Assembly: GCA_947625705.1 (NCBI GenBank)
Contig: CANQPG010000009.1
Location: 1-42,189 of the forward strand
Source: an uncultured Peptococcaceae bacterium
GTDB lineage: Bacteria; Bacillota; Dehalobacteriia; UBA4068; UBA4997
Direction: 5' to 3'
DNA: 42,189 nt
In this document: piece by piece, positions 31,155-39,389 of the stretch
Layout of the letters: each line of letters opens with the position of its first letter
Position numbering within the stretch: position 1 is the stretch's first letter
Made by a program: the position numbers and the translations under genes
Notes under the pieces: generated by a model
The model's database searches: none
Seen by the model: the letters and a program-made list of their open reading frames with translations, nothing else
Told to the model about the DNA's origin: nothing

Positions 31155-31210
31155 AGAGTGCTTGCTTGACATGCAAGAGGTCACTGGTTCGATTCCAGTC
31201 GTCTCCACCA
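31155..31210 (+). repeat. right attachment repeat, tRNA-Val 3' fragment
   Basis: The 3' 56 bases of tRNA-Val, including the anticodon loop, T-arm and CCA, without the 5' half. This is not a functional tRNA but the displaced end of the original gene. Confidence 0.95.
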
Positions 31211-31217
31211 AAAAGAT

Positions 31218-31258
31218 GAAGAACCCCCAGGCCATGCGGCTTGCGGGGTTCTTGCTTT
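31218..31258 (+). terminator. original tRNA-Val terminator
   Basis: AAGAACCCC pairs with GGGGTTCTT around a loop with a small inner stem, followed by GCTTTTA. It lies right after the displaced tRNA 3' end, so it was probably the tRNA's terminator before integration. Confidence 0.65.
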
Positions 31259-31396
31259 TACTCCATACACGTTTTTTACACGAAAAAGTGTCCGTAAAAA
31301 GCGATGATTTTTGTCATAAGGTAACATCAAGGTAACAAATTTTATTATTGGTTTACGGCATTTTACAGATTGGTCAAGTTGGTGTGTTTAGGCTCT

Positions 31397-31819
31397 TTAT
31401 TGACTGACACCGCCGCCCGTTCCCGGTCGGCGGCGCGGCGGTTTATATGGGGTGAAATCCACCCATTTAGGCGTTCTCTTGGGTTGTTCAGGGGTTTCGG
31501 GTATCTCTGCCCCAACTATGCCCGTATCGATGCACACAGCCGCTTTTTGCCGCAGATCATGGAAACGTATATCCGGCAATCCAGACCGCTTAAGGATAGC
31601 TTTTAATCGATTGTAAGCGGCTTGCGGCGCGATAGGCAATTCCGGTTTTGTTGGGTTAGGAAATATCCACTTCGTCAACGCCGCAGCCTTTCTTAGCCGC
31701 AAAATATCTGCCGTGCTTGGCGGCAGGGTAATGGTACGCTTACCTTTGCCGGTTTTCGTTTCGCCGGTGGTGTATTCACCAATACTTTTGTAGTTCCGGA
31801 GTCTTTCATGTTCCTCGAT
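31397..31819 (-). pseudogene. tyrosine integrase remnant
   Basis: An open minus-strand stretch encodes the C-terminal half of a phage-type integrase. EEHERLRNYKSIGEYTTGET leads through GKGKRTITLPPSTADILRLR and SGLPDIRFHDLR, which holds the catalytic H-x-x-R motif. After that motif the sequence jumps to QKAAVCIDTG and the proline-rich tail, so the part with the last His and the nucleophilic Tyr is deleted. A stop codon lies directly before the fragment. It differs from the intact integrase and is left from an older insertion at the same tRNA. Confidence 0.8.
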
Positions 31820-31879
31820 TTAGGCAAGCCTTTTGATGGGTTGTGTTTGTCTTATTTATCAAAGCAGGGGAGATAAAAA

Positions 31880-32266
31880 ATGGCTGGTATCCGTGAGGGA
31901 TTTATTGCAGTATCGGATAAATTAACGATTTATCCGGGGTTTTCCTTTGAGCAGTTTAAGCAGACGAAATTTTACCGGAATCAAGACGGCATAAAAATTA
32001 TTTATCTTGACGGGCAGCAAATTATTGCTGATCGAAAATATATGGTAAGCTTATTTTTTCGGAACGGCAAGATATATATGGTTTCTTTAATCTGCTGTGA
32101 TCAAGAATTTTCCGCAAATGATGAGCCGAAAAGAAAAATATTGCATGACGATATATTAAACGAATGGGGGATCGGGTCGCAGGCGAGATACAGTTGGGGC
32201 AAAATATCGTCAGATTATGACGCCAGAAGCAATTTAAGCAGTATCAATATTGTCTATCGGGCGTAA
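31880..32266 (+). CDS. hypothetical protein, possibly immunity-like
   Basis: The 128-aa product starts at ATG 31880 with GGGGAG 7 bases upstream. It is a soluble alpha/beta protein (MAGIREGFIAVSDKLTIYPG ... IYMVSLICCDQEF ... NIVYRA). Its small size, acidity and position near mobile debris resemble immunity proteins of contact-dependent systems, but I cannot name a family. A fragment of a further gene follows at once. Confidence 0.6.
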   Translation: MAGIREGFIAVSDKLTIYPGFSFEQFKQTKFYRNQDGIKIIYLDGQQIIADRKYMVSLFFRNGKIYMVSLICCDQEFSANDEPKRKILHDDILNEWGIGSQARYSWGKISSDYDARSNLSSINIVYRA

Positions 32267-32470
32267 GCGCAATGGCAGCGATTATGATAAGGCTGTGGAG
32301 CAGCACATTACCGTCAATAACGCGGGGCGCGTGTTGTTTTCGGGATACAACTTCGGCGGCGGGGGCGGGAGGTATGAAAATGCAAGCAGCAGAAATTGCC
32401 GAATAAATAAAACTGCCTCTGCTAAATTGTTGTATGTGCCGGACTATATAAGAAAAAGTGCCTCGCTTAA
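32267..32470 (+). pseudogene. gene fragment after the 128-aa protein
   Basis: In one plus frame the stretch reads DYDKAVEQHITVNNAGRVLF, then SGYNFGGGGGRYENA and INKTASAKLL. This looks like the C-terminal part of a small soluble protein whose start is gone. No ribosome site is seen. It probably belongs to the same family of small accessory proteins, but this is uncertain. Confidence 0.35.
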
Positions 32471-32519
32471 AAAGCGGTACCGCTTAGAGATTATAAATCA
32501 CTAAGCGGCACCGCCTTTT
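32471..32519. terminator. bidirectional terminator of the large surface protein gene
   Basis: GCGGTACCGCTTAG pairs with CTAAGCGGCACCGC (wobble included) around 15 bases, with T runs on both exits. Confidence 0.8.
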
Positions 32520-32530
32520 CTTTCCTTATT

Positions 32531-33373
32531 CTATTTAGCAATAGCTACAGTTTTGGTAGAAGGAACCCAAACGGTACTTGCTTCCAGTTCAGTGGAGATG
32601 TAGCGAATGGGAACCATGGTACGGTTATCACTGATGACGGGAGCAGCGCCCAAGCCCTCCAGTTCCTTGCCAATGGTCATGGTAAGAACCTTGCCATCTA
32701 CAGTAATAACAACAGTTTGGGTTGCTTCCAGCCACTTTACCTCGGCGCCAAACGTTTCTGCGACGAAACGAATAGGAACCATGGTTCTGTTCTGAGAAAT
32801 AATGGGAGCGGAGTCCAGAACCTTATCTGCACCGTTCACTTTGGCAAGATAGTTGTTGATCTGCAGAATGATGGTGATAAGATCGCCCTTATTTACAACG
32901 AAGTAGTCGCCTGCTTCAGTGATATAACCAACTACTGCCTTTACTGCTGCGTCATAGGAACCGCCGATAATTGCCAGCTTGCCGGTTTCGGGGTTCAACC
33001 TGGCAATGGTCAGGTCGTTCACATCTTCTACGCCCTGTGTGTTTACAGGAATAGACAGAATGGCCGGCTGGCTAAAGTCCTTACCGGATACAGTTGTGCC
33101 GTTCTTGCTTACAAGAGCAAGGGTATCGTCTGCATTGTCAGCCTTTGCAGCCGCCTTGTTGGCGTCGGTCTTGGCGGCTTCTGCCGTCATGGTTGCATCA
33201 ACCGGGCTGACGACCGTGCCAACAACAGGCTTTGTGGCAGAGCTGCCGGAGCTGCCGCCGGAGCTGGTTTTCTTAACAACGGTAACGGTGCAGGCCGCGT
33301 CATTGGCGCTGTTGTTGATCTTATCGCCGCTGGCGTCAACCGTGAAGGTGTATGCGCCGGTTTGGGCAGGCAT
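32531..33373 (-). CDS. surface protein, C-terminal segment (copper amine oxidase N-like)
   Basis: The 280-aa frame continues the central segment after a one-base change at about 33388; YSAVMPAQTGAYTFTVDASG reads on from NNGDV. A Ser/Gly linker is followed by an Ala/Asp-rich segment and then two units of the copper amine oxidase N-terminal type (ISQNRTMVPIRFVAETFGAE and ISDNRTMVPIRYISTELEAS). This module is a common terminal domain in clostridial surface proteins. The ATG at 33373 is internal and has no good ribosome site. Confidence 0.75.
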   Translation of the reverse strand: MPAQTGAYTFTVDASGDKINNSANDAACTVTVVKKTSSGGSSGSSATKPVVGTVVSPVDATMTAEAAKTDANKAAAKADNADDTLALVSKNGTTVSGKDFSQPAILSIPVNTQGVEDVNDLTIARLNPETGKLAIIGGSYDAAVKAVVGYITEAGDYFVVNKGDLITIILQINNYLAKVNGADKVLDSAPIISQNRTMVPIRFVAETFGAEVKWLEATQTVVITVDGKVLTMTIGKELEGLGAAPVISDNRTMVPIRYISTELEASTVWVPSTKTVAIAK

Positions 33374-36300
33374 AACGGCAGAATACGTACATCACCATTA
33401 TTGGTAACGGTAATTTCTTCACAGGCAGCACCGTCAAGTGTTACCGTAATGCCGTTGACCGTTACGTCATCGGGAGCTGTAACTGTGAACGTTACGGTTT
33501 TACCGCCTGTAATCCTTTTGACGGAAGGAGTGATGGTAACAGGGTTGGGGATCTTGCCAATGCTTACCAATACGGCGCCGGTCACATCCAGGCAGCCGGC
33601 TTTCTGCACCTTGTAATATACGACATACTCTCCGGAGTTCTTGTACTGAGGTATCTTGTCGGTGTATGTCTTGCCGTTATCGGCGGAATAAAGGACCGTG
33701 GCGCCGGCATCGCTGGGGGTAACGGTAACGGTGTGGAATTCTCCGTCATAATTTCCGGTGTATCCTGCGGCAGTTGCCGTCAGTTTGCCTGCCAAATCCC
33801 ATTTTGCATAGTAGGTTGCGCCGGCAGCAGCCGTTTCGGGAGCAGCTGTTGTGAAATCCGCGTCGGTAAACCAACCGTTAAAGAGGTGGCCGTCTTTTAC
33901 CGGGGGCGCCAGCCTGCCGTTTTCCAACACAGTCACAGCGGGGAAAGAACCGCCGTTCATCACCAGAACACTTGTCTTGGCTGGGTCGAAGCAATTTGCG
34001 ATCTGTGCAGCAAGGTTCGCCTGATCCAGCAGAATAAAGCTTTGAGCCGCCATAGACTGCAAGCCTGCGTTCGCCATGTTGGGGAGACTGCCTGCCCCAA
34101 CCTGTGTCAAGTCTAATACTTTCAGGTTTTCAGCCGCCAAGGCATTTTCACCGATTGCCGTAACCGTTGCGGGAATGGTGAGCTCAACCAAGGCGGCATT
34201 GTTTAAGCAATACGCGCCAAACTCTGTAACCGAATCGGGGATAGCGATATGCTTAAATTGCGTGTATCGCATGGCATGAGGGCCAAATTTAGTTACATTC
34301 TCCGGAACCGTAAAGGTTTCGTCTGCCTTGGCGCAGGGATAAGCAGCCAGCTCCAACCGGTCGGAGGGCAGCTTCTTATACAAAATGCCGTTCATGGCAG
34401 AGAAAGCAGTGTTCTGCTCAGCCACAACGAATTCCGTAATGTTTGCACACCCAAGGAAGGCAAGGGGATCGATCTCCGTAACGGAGGCGGGAATTGTTAC
34501 GCTGCCGCGGATAGGCAGTTCACAGAATACATTCTTACCAATTTTGGTGATCCCCTCAGAAATCACCAGATCCTTAATTTCGCCGCTGAAAGAGCTCCAG
34601 GGCTGCTCGCCGGGATTATTAAAATCTGCTATTTCGCCGGTACCGCCAATGGTCAAAGCGCCCGTTTCGGTATCAAACGCCCATTTCGCAGTGTCCGTAA
34701 TGCTGCCGCTTGCAGTGTTCCACTTGGCATAATAGGTTTTGCCGGCGACGGCGTCGGTTACTGCCGAGCCGGAGAAATCCGCACTTTCATACCAGCCGTC
34801 AAAGATGTTGTCGGCCTTTTGAGGGGTCGCCAGTTTGCCGGCTTCAAATGTGGTATCGGCAGGGAAAGCACCGCCGTTGGTTACGGCAACAATTACAGGA
34901 TCAGTGATCTTGGGTAAATTAGCATCGTCATTTATATAAACAACACATAAATCTGCCGCCCTATAAAATACATTATTTCCAAGTACAATATTACTTGAAA
35001 CAGCTGTCATATCAATAGATGAAAGCAGTGATACACCAGCATTAAAACCGTCAAAAGCATTATTGCCGATACTTTCAATTCCCTTTCCGATATGTAGATC
35101 TGTAATAAGAGGTGTATTTTCGAAAGCAGCACTATCTATATTTTTAACAGAATCCGGTATAACCAAACTTCCCTTTATAGCCGAACAATGAATAAAGGCC
35201 TCCGCTCCAATTGCTTCAATTGAAGAACCAAGAACTAATCCCTCCAAAGAAGTACATTCTCTAAATGCCTGTTTTTCAATTGTTTTAACAGAATTTGGTA
35301 TTGTAAGTGTGCCTGTTAAACCGGTACATTTTCTAAAAGCATATTCTTTAATTGTTTCAAGTTTTTCCGGCAGCACCAGCTCTTTTAAGCTTGTACATTC
35401 AAAGAATGACCATGCGCCGATAGATTTAACATCTTTTCCAATGCTTATGCTTGCCAAATCATGAAAACGTGTGAAGGCTCCATCGCCAATAGAAGTAACT
35501 CCGTCACCAATTTCTATGGATTTAACACCAACCAATCCATTCCAAGGAGCATTAGTATTTGTCATATCTCCTGTACCGATGATGGTCAATGTGCCTGTTG
35601 CAGCGTCAAATGCCCAACGAACATCTTTGCCATTATTTACATTGGGGTCGCCGCAGAAGCCGCTTAATTCATCAGCAGAAGTCCACTTGGCATAGTATGT
35701 TTTGCCGGCGGCGGCGTCGGTTACGGCATTGCCGGAGAAATCTGCATTCTCATACCAACCGGCAAACGATAAGTTTTCATCGTTATTCACGGGAGTGGCC
35801 AACTTGCCGGCCTCAAAAGCTGTGTCATCGGCAAATTTGCCGCCGTTTAATACAGCAAGCGGAAGGTTGGTTTTTCCTACGTCAGCAAACAACTTTTTTA
35901 CTGTTTCAGCCCCAGCTGTTTCATTAAAATAAACGACACAGTTTGACGGCAGCCCCCAGAAAGATTGCTCTGTCATATCGCTTGGCAGTGCATCAGGCAA
36001 TTTTAATGCAATCAACTGCTTCATTTGATAAAAAGCGAGACTATTGATCTCTGTTTTGTCCGGAATCATTAAGACAGTAACAGGCGCATACAAAAAAGCC
36101 AGTTTGCCAATTTTGCTTAAATTTTTGCCAAGTTTAATTGATTTTAATCCTGTCGCACTTTCTTTCACATTTTCAAAAGCGTATTCGCCAATCTCCGTTG
36201 CATTGGAAACATCTAATGCCGCAACCTGAAGTAATTTAAATGCTCGTCCTTCTATTTTAGTAATATAATTCTGCCCGTTCAGTGTTTCCAACTTAACCTC

Positions 36301-37044
36301 TTGGAAAGAACGGTCTCCGACAATTACATCACCCTCCAGAGTAAGCTCTTTAAGATTTGGCGCGCTCTGGAAGGATCGCTGTCCAATTCGGTCAACGCCG
36401 TCTTTTACGACAACTTTTTTAATGTCTGAATAAACAGCAGACCACGGCTTGGCTTCACCACTGGCAAAATCTGCCGTAGTACCTTGGCCGCTGACGGTTA
36501 AAACGCCTGTCTCGGCGTCAAATGCCCATTTGGCAGTATCGGTAAATTCGCCATTGCCGTCCTTAGGGCCGCAATTGCCGCTTGCCGAGTTGTCATCTTT
36601 CCACTGCGCATACAAATCCGTATCTGCACCAAATGTTACCTCGGCGCCGTCGGCATAGGCCTGACCCGAACCGTCTGCCTGAGTGTTCCAGCCGGCAAAG
36701 ATCTTAGCTCCGTTGGTGAAAGTATTTTTATTAAGCGCTGCGGCAACGCCGGCAGGTAATGTCTGTGCCGCGTCAGCGTCAGTACCGTCATTGGCATGGA
36801 AAGTGACGGTCGTTGCTCCCGCCGACTTAATTACATTTGCTGCTTTGTCCAGGTAAAGAGTGCAGCCCTCAGTCTTCATCTCAAATGCATTCAGGTCTGT
36901 TTCGGTCAGTACATATGCACTGTCTGCACTGATTTCCGCAGGATGTTCTACAACAATTCTTGCCTCAGCGCCAAGTCCTCTGACTTTCAGATTATCATTA
37001 AGCGAAGCGGAAATCGCCATCTGCGTATTTCCCGCCACAAACAA
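33187..37044 (-). CDS. surface protein, central segment (LRR and InlB-type repeats)
   Basis: The frame is open from about 37172, so the TTG at 37044 is only a nominal start and probably not used. It holds three BspA-type LRR blocks, each headed by a TAKWAFDAETGVLTVSGQGT-like strand, separated by four InlB-type modules (GWNTQADGSG, GWYENADFSG, GWYESADFSG, GWFTDADFTT). The last real residues are near EEITVTNNGDV; the proline-rich tail after that is out-of-frame text. Confidence 0.75.
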   Translation of the reverse strand: MFVAGNTQMAISASLNDNLKVRGLGAEARIVVEHPAEISADSAYVLTETDLNAFEMKTEGCTLYLDKAANVIKSAGATTVTFHANDGTDADAAQTLPAGVAAALNKNTFTNGAKIFAGWNTQADGSGQAYADGAEVTFGADTDLYAQWKDDNSASGNCGPKDGNGEFTDTAKWAFDAETGVLTVSGQGTTADFASGEAKPWSAVYSDIKKVVVKDGVDRIGQRSFQSAPNLKELTLEGDVIVGDRSFQEVKLETLNGQNYITKIEGRAFKLLQVAALDVSNATEIGEYAFENVKESATGLKSIKLGKNLSKIGKLAFLYAPVTVLMIPDKTEINSLAFYQMKQLIALKLPDALPSDMTEQSFWGLPSNCVVYFNETAGAETVKKLFADVGKTNLPLAVLNGGKFADDTAFEAGKLATPVNNDENLSFAGWYENADFSGNAVTDAAAGKTYYAKWTSADELSGFCGDPNVNNGKDVRWAFDAATGTLTIIGTGDMTNTNAPWNGLVGVKSIEIGDGVTSIGDGAFTRFHDLASISIGKDVKSIGAWSFFECTSLKELVLPEKLETIKEYAFRKCTGLTGTLTIPNSVKTIEKQAFRECTSLEGLVLGSSIEAIGAEAFIHCSAIKGSLVIPDSVKNIDSAAFENTPLITDLHIGKGIESIGNNAFDGFNAGVSLLSSIDMTAVSSNIVLGNNVFYRAADLCVVYINDDANLPKITDPVIVAVTNGGAFPADTTFEAGKLATPQKADNIFDGWYESADFSGSAVTDAVAGKTYYAKWNTASGSITDTAKWAFDTETGALTIGGTGEIADFNNPGEQPWSSFSGEIKDLVISEGITKIGKNVFCELPIRGSVTIPASVTEIDPLAFLGCANITEFVVAEQNTAFSAMNGILYKKLPSDRLELAAYPCAKADETFTVPENVTKFGPHAMRYTQFKHIAIPDSVTEFGAYCLNNAALVELTIPATVTAIGENALAAENLKVLDLTQVGAGSLPNMANAGLQSMAAQSFILLDQANLAAQIANCFDPAKTSVLVMNGGSFPAVTVLENGRLAPPVKDGHLFNGWFTDADFTTAAPETAAAGATYYAKWDLAGKLTATAAGYTGNYDGEFHTVTVTPSDAGATVLYSADNGKTYTDKIPQYKNSGEYVVYYKVQKAGCLDVTGAVLVSIGKIPNPVTITPSVKRITGGKTVTFTVTAPDDVTVNGITVTLDGAACEEITVTNNGDVRILPLCLPKPAHTPSRLTPAAIRSTTAPMTRPAPLPLLRKPAPAAAPAALPQSLLLARSSARLMQP

Positions 37045-37136
37045 ATCCGTGATGGCACTGGGATTGATGTCGCCCCCTTCGTTATCCCTGAAAGTACAGT
37101 CCTTGACCGTTAATGTATTGTCAGCGCCCCAGTTGG

Positions 37137-38024
37137 TTACATATATACTTGCACAGTTTTTGTTTTCATATATATATTAACATTATCTAAGTCAACGACG
37201 CCGGCGGAAAAAACAGCAGAGCCGGTTTGAGCACTGTTGCCATAGATGGAGCTGTTCTCAATTTTAATATATCCGGTAGCGTTTACATAGACACCGCCAG
37301 CATAGTCAAGGTTAATTGCATTATCATGGATAGAGCCGTTCATAAAATGAACATTTGCTCCTGCCTGAGAATACAAACCGCCACATCTATAACCGTAGTT
37401 ATCACAGATTTCAACACCATCAAATGTTGCAACGCCATAAATCATAACGCCGGCACCATGAGCTACACCAGGAGAATAACCACCTGTTACTTTACAGTTG
37501 GTCAATTCAAGATCGGTATTGGCGTTGGCAAGCAAAATTGCATACTTATTTTCATCATTGCCGGAACCGACAAAATTAATTTCTTTCGCGCCAAAATATG
37601 CCTCGCCGGTACCATCACCAACAATAATCATTCGTTGGTTTGTTACGTTGAAATCACTTGCCGCAGTTATGGTCACTCTTTCTGTACCGGCAGGAGCAAG
37701 TGTTATAAATTTATCCACAATATTTAATGTGGACGTCAATGTAATATCATTTTCCAGAAGAATCTCGGTCGGCTCTTCCTTTGTCCCCGTTGCCGTTGTG
37801 ATGGCATACTCCAGCTCTGCATCGCTGGATACCATCTTCTGGTTTTCTTTCAAACTAAATAGGTCTACCACAGGGTCTGTTTCCTCTGTGGGCAGTTTAC
37901 TTGCGATCACAGGCTCGTTGACTGCCTGCCCGTCCTCGGCAAATGCCGGCACAGGCAAAACGCTGACTATCATTACCACAGTCAGCAGCCATGCTATCGT
38001 CCGTCTGCTTAAAAACCTTTTCAT
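37137..38024 (-). CDS. surface protein, N-terminal segment (signal peptide and beta-helix)
   Basis: This 295-aa open segment starts at ATG 38024 with MKRFLSRRTIAWLLTVVMIV, a signal peptide cleaved near FAED. A repetitive part with ILLENDITLTSTLNIVDKF and GGLYSQAGANVHFMNGSIHD resembles parallel beta-helix adhesins. It ends early at a TAA just past the TA run. In the other frame the text continues as ENKNCASIYVTNWGADNTL without loss, showing a frameshift rather than a real end. Confidence 0.75.
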   Translation of the reverse strand: MKRFLSRRTIAWLLTVVMIVSVLPVPAFAEDGQAVNEPVIASKLPTEETDPVVDLFSLKENQKMVSSDAELEYAITTATGTKEEPTEILLENDITLTSTLNIVDKFITLAPAGTERVTITAASDFNVTNQRMIIVGDGTGEAYFGAKEINFVGSGNDENKYAILLANANTDLELTNCKVTGGYSPGVAHGAGVMIYGVATFDGVEICDNYGYRCGGLYSQAGANVHFMNGSIHDNAINLDYAGGVYVNATGYIKIENSSIYGNSAQTGSAVFSAGVVDLDNVNIYMKTKTVQVYM

Positions 38025-38132
38025 AGCATTATTCCTTTCTATTAAAAATTAAATTTACGCAATAATCATTTTGCCATTGATTGGGCCAACTCATCACCTG
38101 AAAAAAGAACAAAAATAAACTCTGCAAGCTAA

Positions 38133-38161
38133 ATTATACATATTTTCTCTGGGCTTGACAA
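38133..38161 (-). promoter_or_regulatory. promoter of the large surface protein gene
   Basis: Minus-strand TTGTCA and TATAAT are 17 bases apart, about 110 bases before the ATG. An intact promoter suggests that the gene is still expressed. Confidence 0.75.
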
Positions 38162-38234
38162 GGCATAAGCCAAGAAAAAATGCAAACAAGACGTATATAC
38201 CTTTCAAGCATAGCTGTATATTTAATATGAGTAT

Positions 38235-38263
38235 TTGCTATTACTTAAAACTGAGTATATAAT
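38235..38263 (+). promoter_or_regulatory. promoter of the DUF3737 gene
   Basis: TTGCTA and TATAAT are separated by 17 bases, about 80 bases before the ATG. Confidence 0.75.
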
Positions 38264-38344
38264 AAATTCAAAGCTAAAAACAGGCTTATAAATTGAATGC
38301 CTGGAGCATTTGTTTTATCAGATGTATAAGAGAGGGGATTGTTT

Positions 38345-39211
38345 ATGCAATTTGCCAAGCAAATTTTTGACGAGGAGAGGGCTTTATACGGCATTGACGG
38401 TGCGGAAATTACCGACTGTTCTTTCGACGGGCCGGCAGACGGTGAATCGGCCTTGAAAGAAAGTTCAAATATTACTGTGGCAAACTGCTATTTTAATCTG
38501 CGTTATCCCTTTTGGCATACCAAAGGGGCGGTTATCCGGGACAGCACCATGACGGAGAACTGCCGGGCGGCGCTTTGGTATGATGAGAATGTCCGGCTGG
38601 AAAATTCCCGACTGCACGGTATCAAGGCGCTGCGGGAATGTCATGGCGGCATCGTTTTGCGGGACTGCGATATAAAGTCGCCGGAATTTACCTGGCGGTG
38701 CAGTGATCTGCGGCTTGCCGAATGTACCCTGGAATCGGAATATCCCTTTTTTGAGTGCCGGGATATGGCCATAGACGGATTGCAGATGAACGGTAAATAT
38801 TCTTTCCAGTATGTGGAAAATGCGGTGATTTGCCATTCCGAGCTGAACACCAAAGACGCTTTTTGGCACAGCAAAAATGTTACGGTGACGGACTGCGTTG
38901 TGCGGGGTGAGTATCTCGGCTGGTATTCGGAAAATCTGCACCTGGTTCGCTGCAAGATCATCGGCACGCAGCCGCTGTGCTATTGCCGGGGGCTGGTTTT
39001 GACGGACTGTACCATGGAACAGACCGACCTGGCGTTTGAAAACAGCGAAGTGCGGGCGGTGGTTCACAGCAGGATAGACAGCGTTAAAAATCCCCTCTGC
39101 GGCGAGATTTATGCAGATGAGATTGGCCGGCTGATCATGGAAAGCTCCCGGATCGACCCGGATAAGACGAAAATAGTCTGCCGTAAAAATGCCTTTTGCT
39201 CAGCTGTTTGA
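38345..39211 (+). CDS. DUF3737 family right-handed beta-helix protein
   Basis: The 288-aa protein is made of short repeats of the type ITDCSFDG / VANCYFNLRYPFWHTKGAVI, giving a beta-helix. The pattern IFDEERALYGIDGAEITDCS at the start and the alternating WHTK, FENS and Y-FQYVEN steps are characteristic of DUF3737 proteins. They are widespread in gut bacteria and of unknown function, possibly sugar-binding or modifying. There is no signal peptide, so it is probably cytoplasmic. ATG 38345 has GAGGGG at 7 bases. Divergent from the large surface protein gene. Confidence 0.92.
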   Translation: MQFAKQIFDEERALYGIDGAEITDCSFDGPADGESALKESSNITVANCYFNLRYPFWHTKGAVIRDSTMTENCRAALWYDENVRLENSRLHGIKALRECHGGIVLRDCDIKSPEFTWRCSDLRLAECTLESEYPFFECRDMAIDGLQMNGKYSFQYVENAVICHSELNTKDAFWHSKNVTVTDCVVRGEYLGWYSENLHLVRCKIIGTQPLCYCRGLVLTDCTMEQTDLAFENSEVRAVVHSRIDSVKNPLCGEIYADEIGRLIMESSRIDPDKTKIVCRKNAFCSAV

Positions 39212-39344
39212 TTGTTTGCTTGCGGCTGGTTTCGGCACTTTATGCCGCAAGAAGCGTGTTTGATTATGCAAAAACGGCGGCCGCTTGGGTAAATGGCTTG
39301 AATTTGACGGCGGCGGGAAAATAATAAACTGTTCGGCCCAAAGC

Positions 39345-39377
39345 AAAACTCCGAACCAACGCGGTTCGGAGTTTTTT
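39345..39377. terminator. bidirectional terminator between DUF3737 and alcohol dehydrogenase genes
   Basis: AAAACTCCGAACC and its exact complement around a 5-base loop, with T runs on both exits. The rest of 39212-39389 has no gene. Confidence 0.9.
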
Positions 39378-39389
39378 GTCGCTGTTTTT

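Larger units (their letters stand above)
14809..31210 (+). mobile_element. integrative element inserted in tRNA-Val, about 16.35 kb
   Basis: Perfect 56-bp direct repeats (14809-14864 within the tRNA, and 31155-31210) delimit the element. A tyrosine integrase and Xis-like gene lie next to the left repeat, as in Tn916-type and related elements. Inside are a HUH-family replication initiator, an iteron field, and about a dozen cargo genes. No relaxase, coupling ATPase, type IV secretion, capsid or portal gene is seen, so the element is more like a mobilizable/satellite island than a self-transmissible ICE. The repeats and paired integrase arm sites at both ends suggest it is still intact. Several cargo genes are more AT-rich than the flanking chromosome, especially the alarmone synthetase. 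Confidence 0.92.
32531..38024 (-). pseudogene. very large secreted surface protein, split by two frameshifts
   Basis: Read across two frame changes, this region encodes one protein of about 1,830 residues. In order: signal peptide; a right-handed beta-helix-like region; BspA LRRs in three blocks alternating with four InlB/Flg_new-type repeats (GWYENADFSG...YYAKW); beta-rich Ig-like parts; a low-complexity Ser/Gly/Lys segment; and two copper-amine-oxidase N-terminal-like units at the end. The first break is in a TA dinucleotide run near 37172-37182, where two extra bases (or one missing) leave the frame. The second is a missing base near 33388. No other disruptions are seen, so the damage is recent, switchable, or a sequencing error. 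Confidence 0.8.

Noticed and set aside
31155-31210. Second tRNA-Val gene
   Set aside because: Only the 3' 56 bases are present; the acceptor 5' strand and D-arm are missing, so it is an attachment-site remnant.
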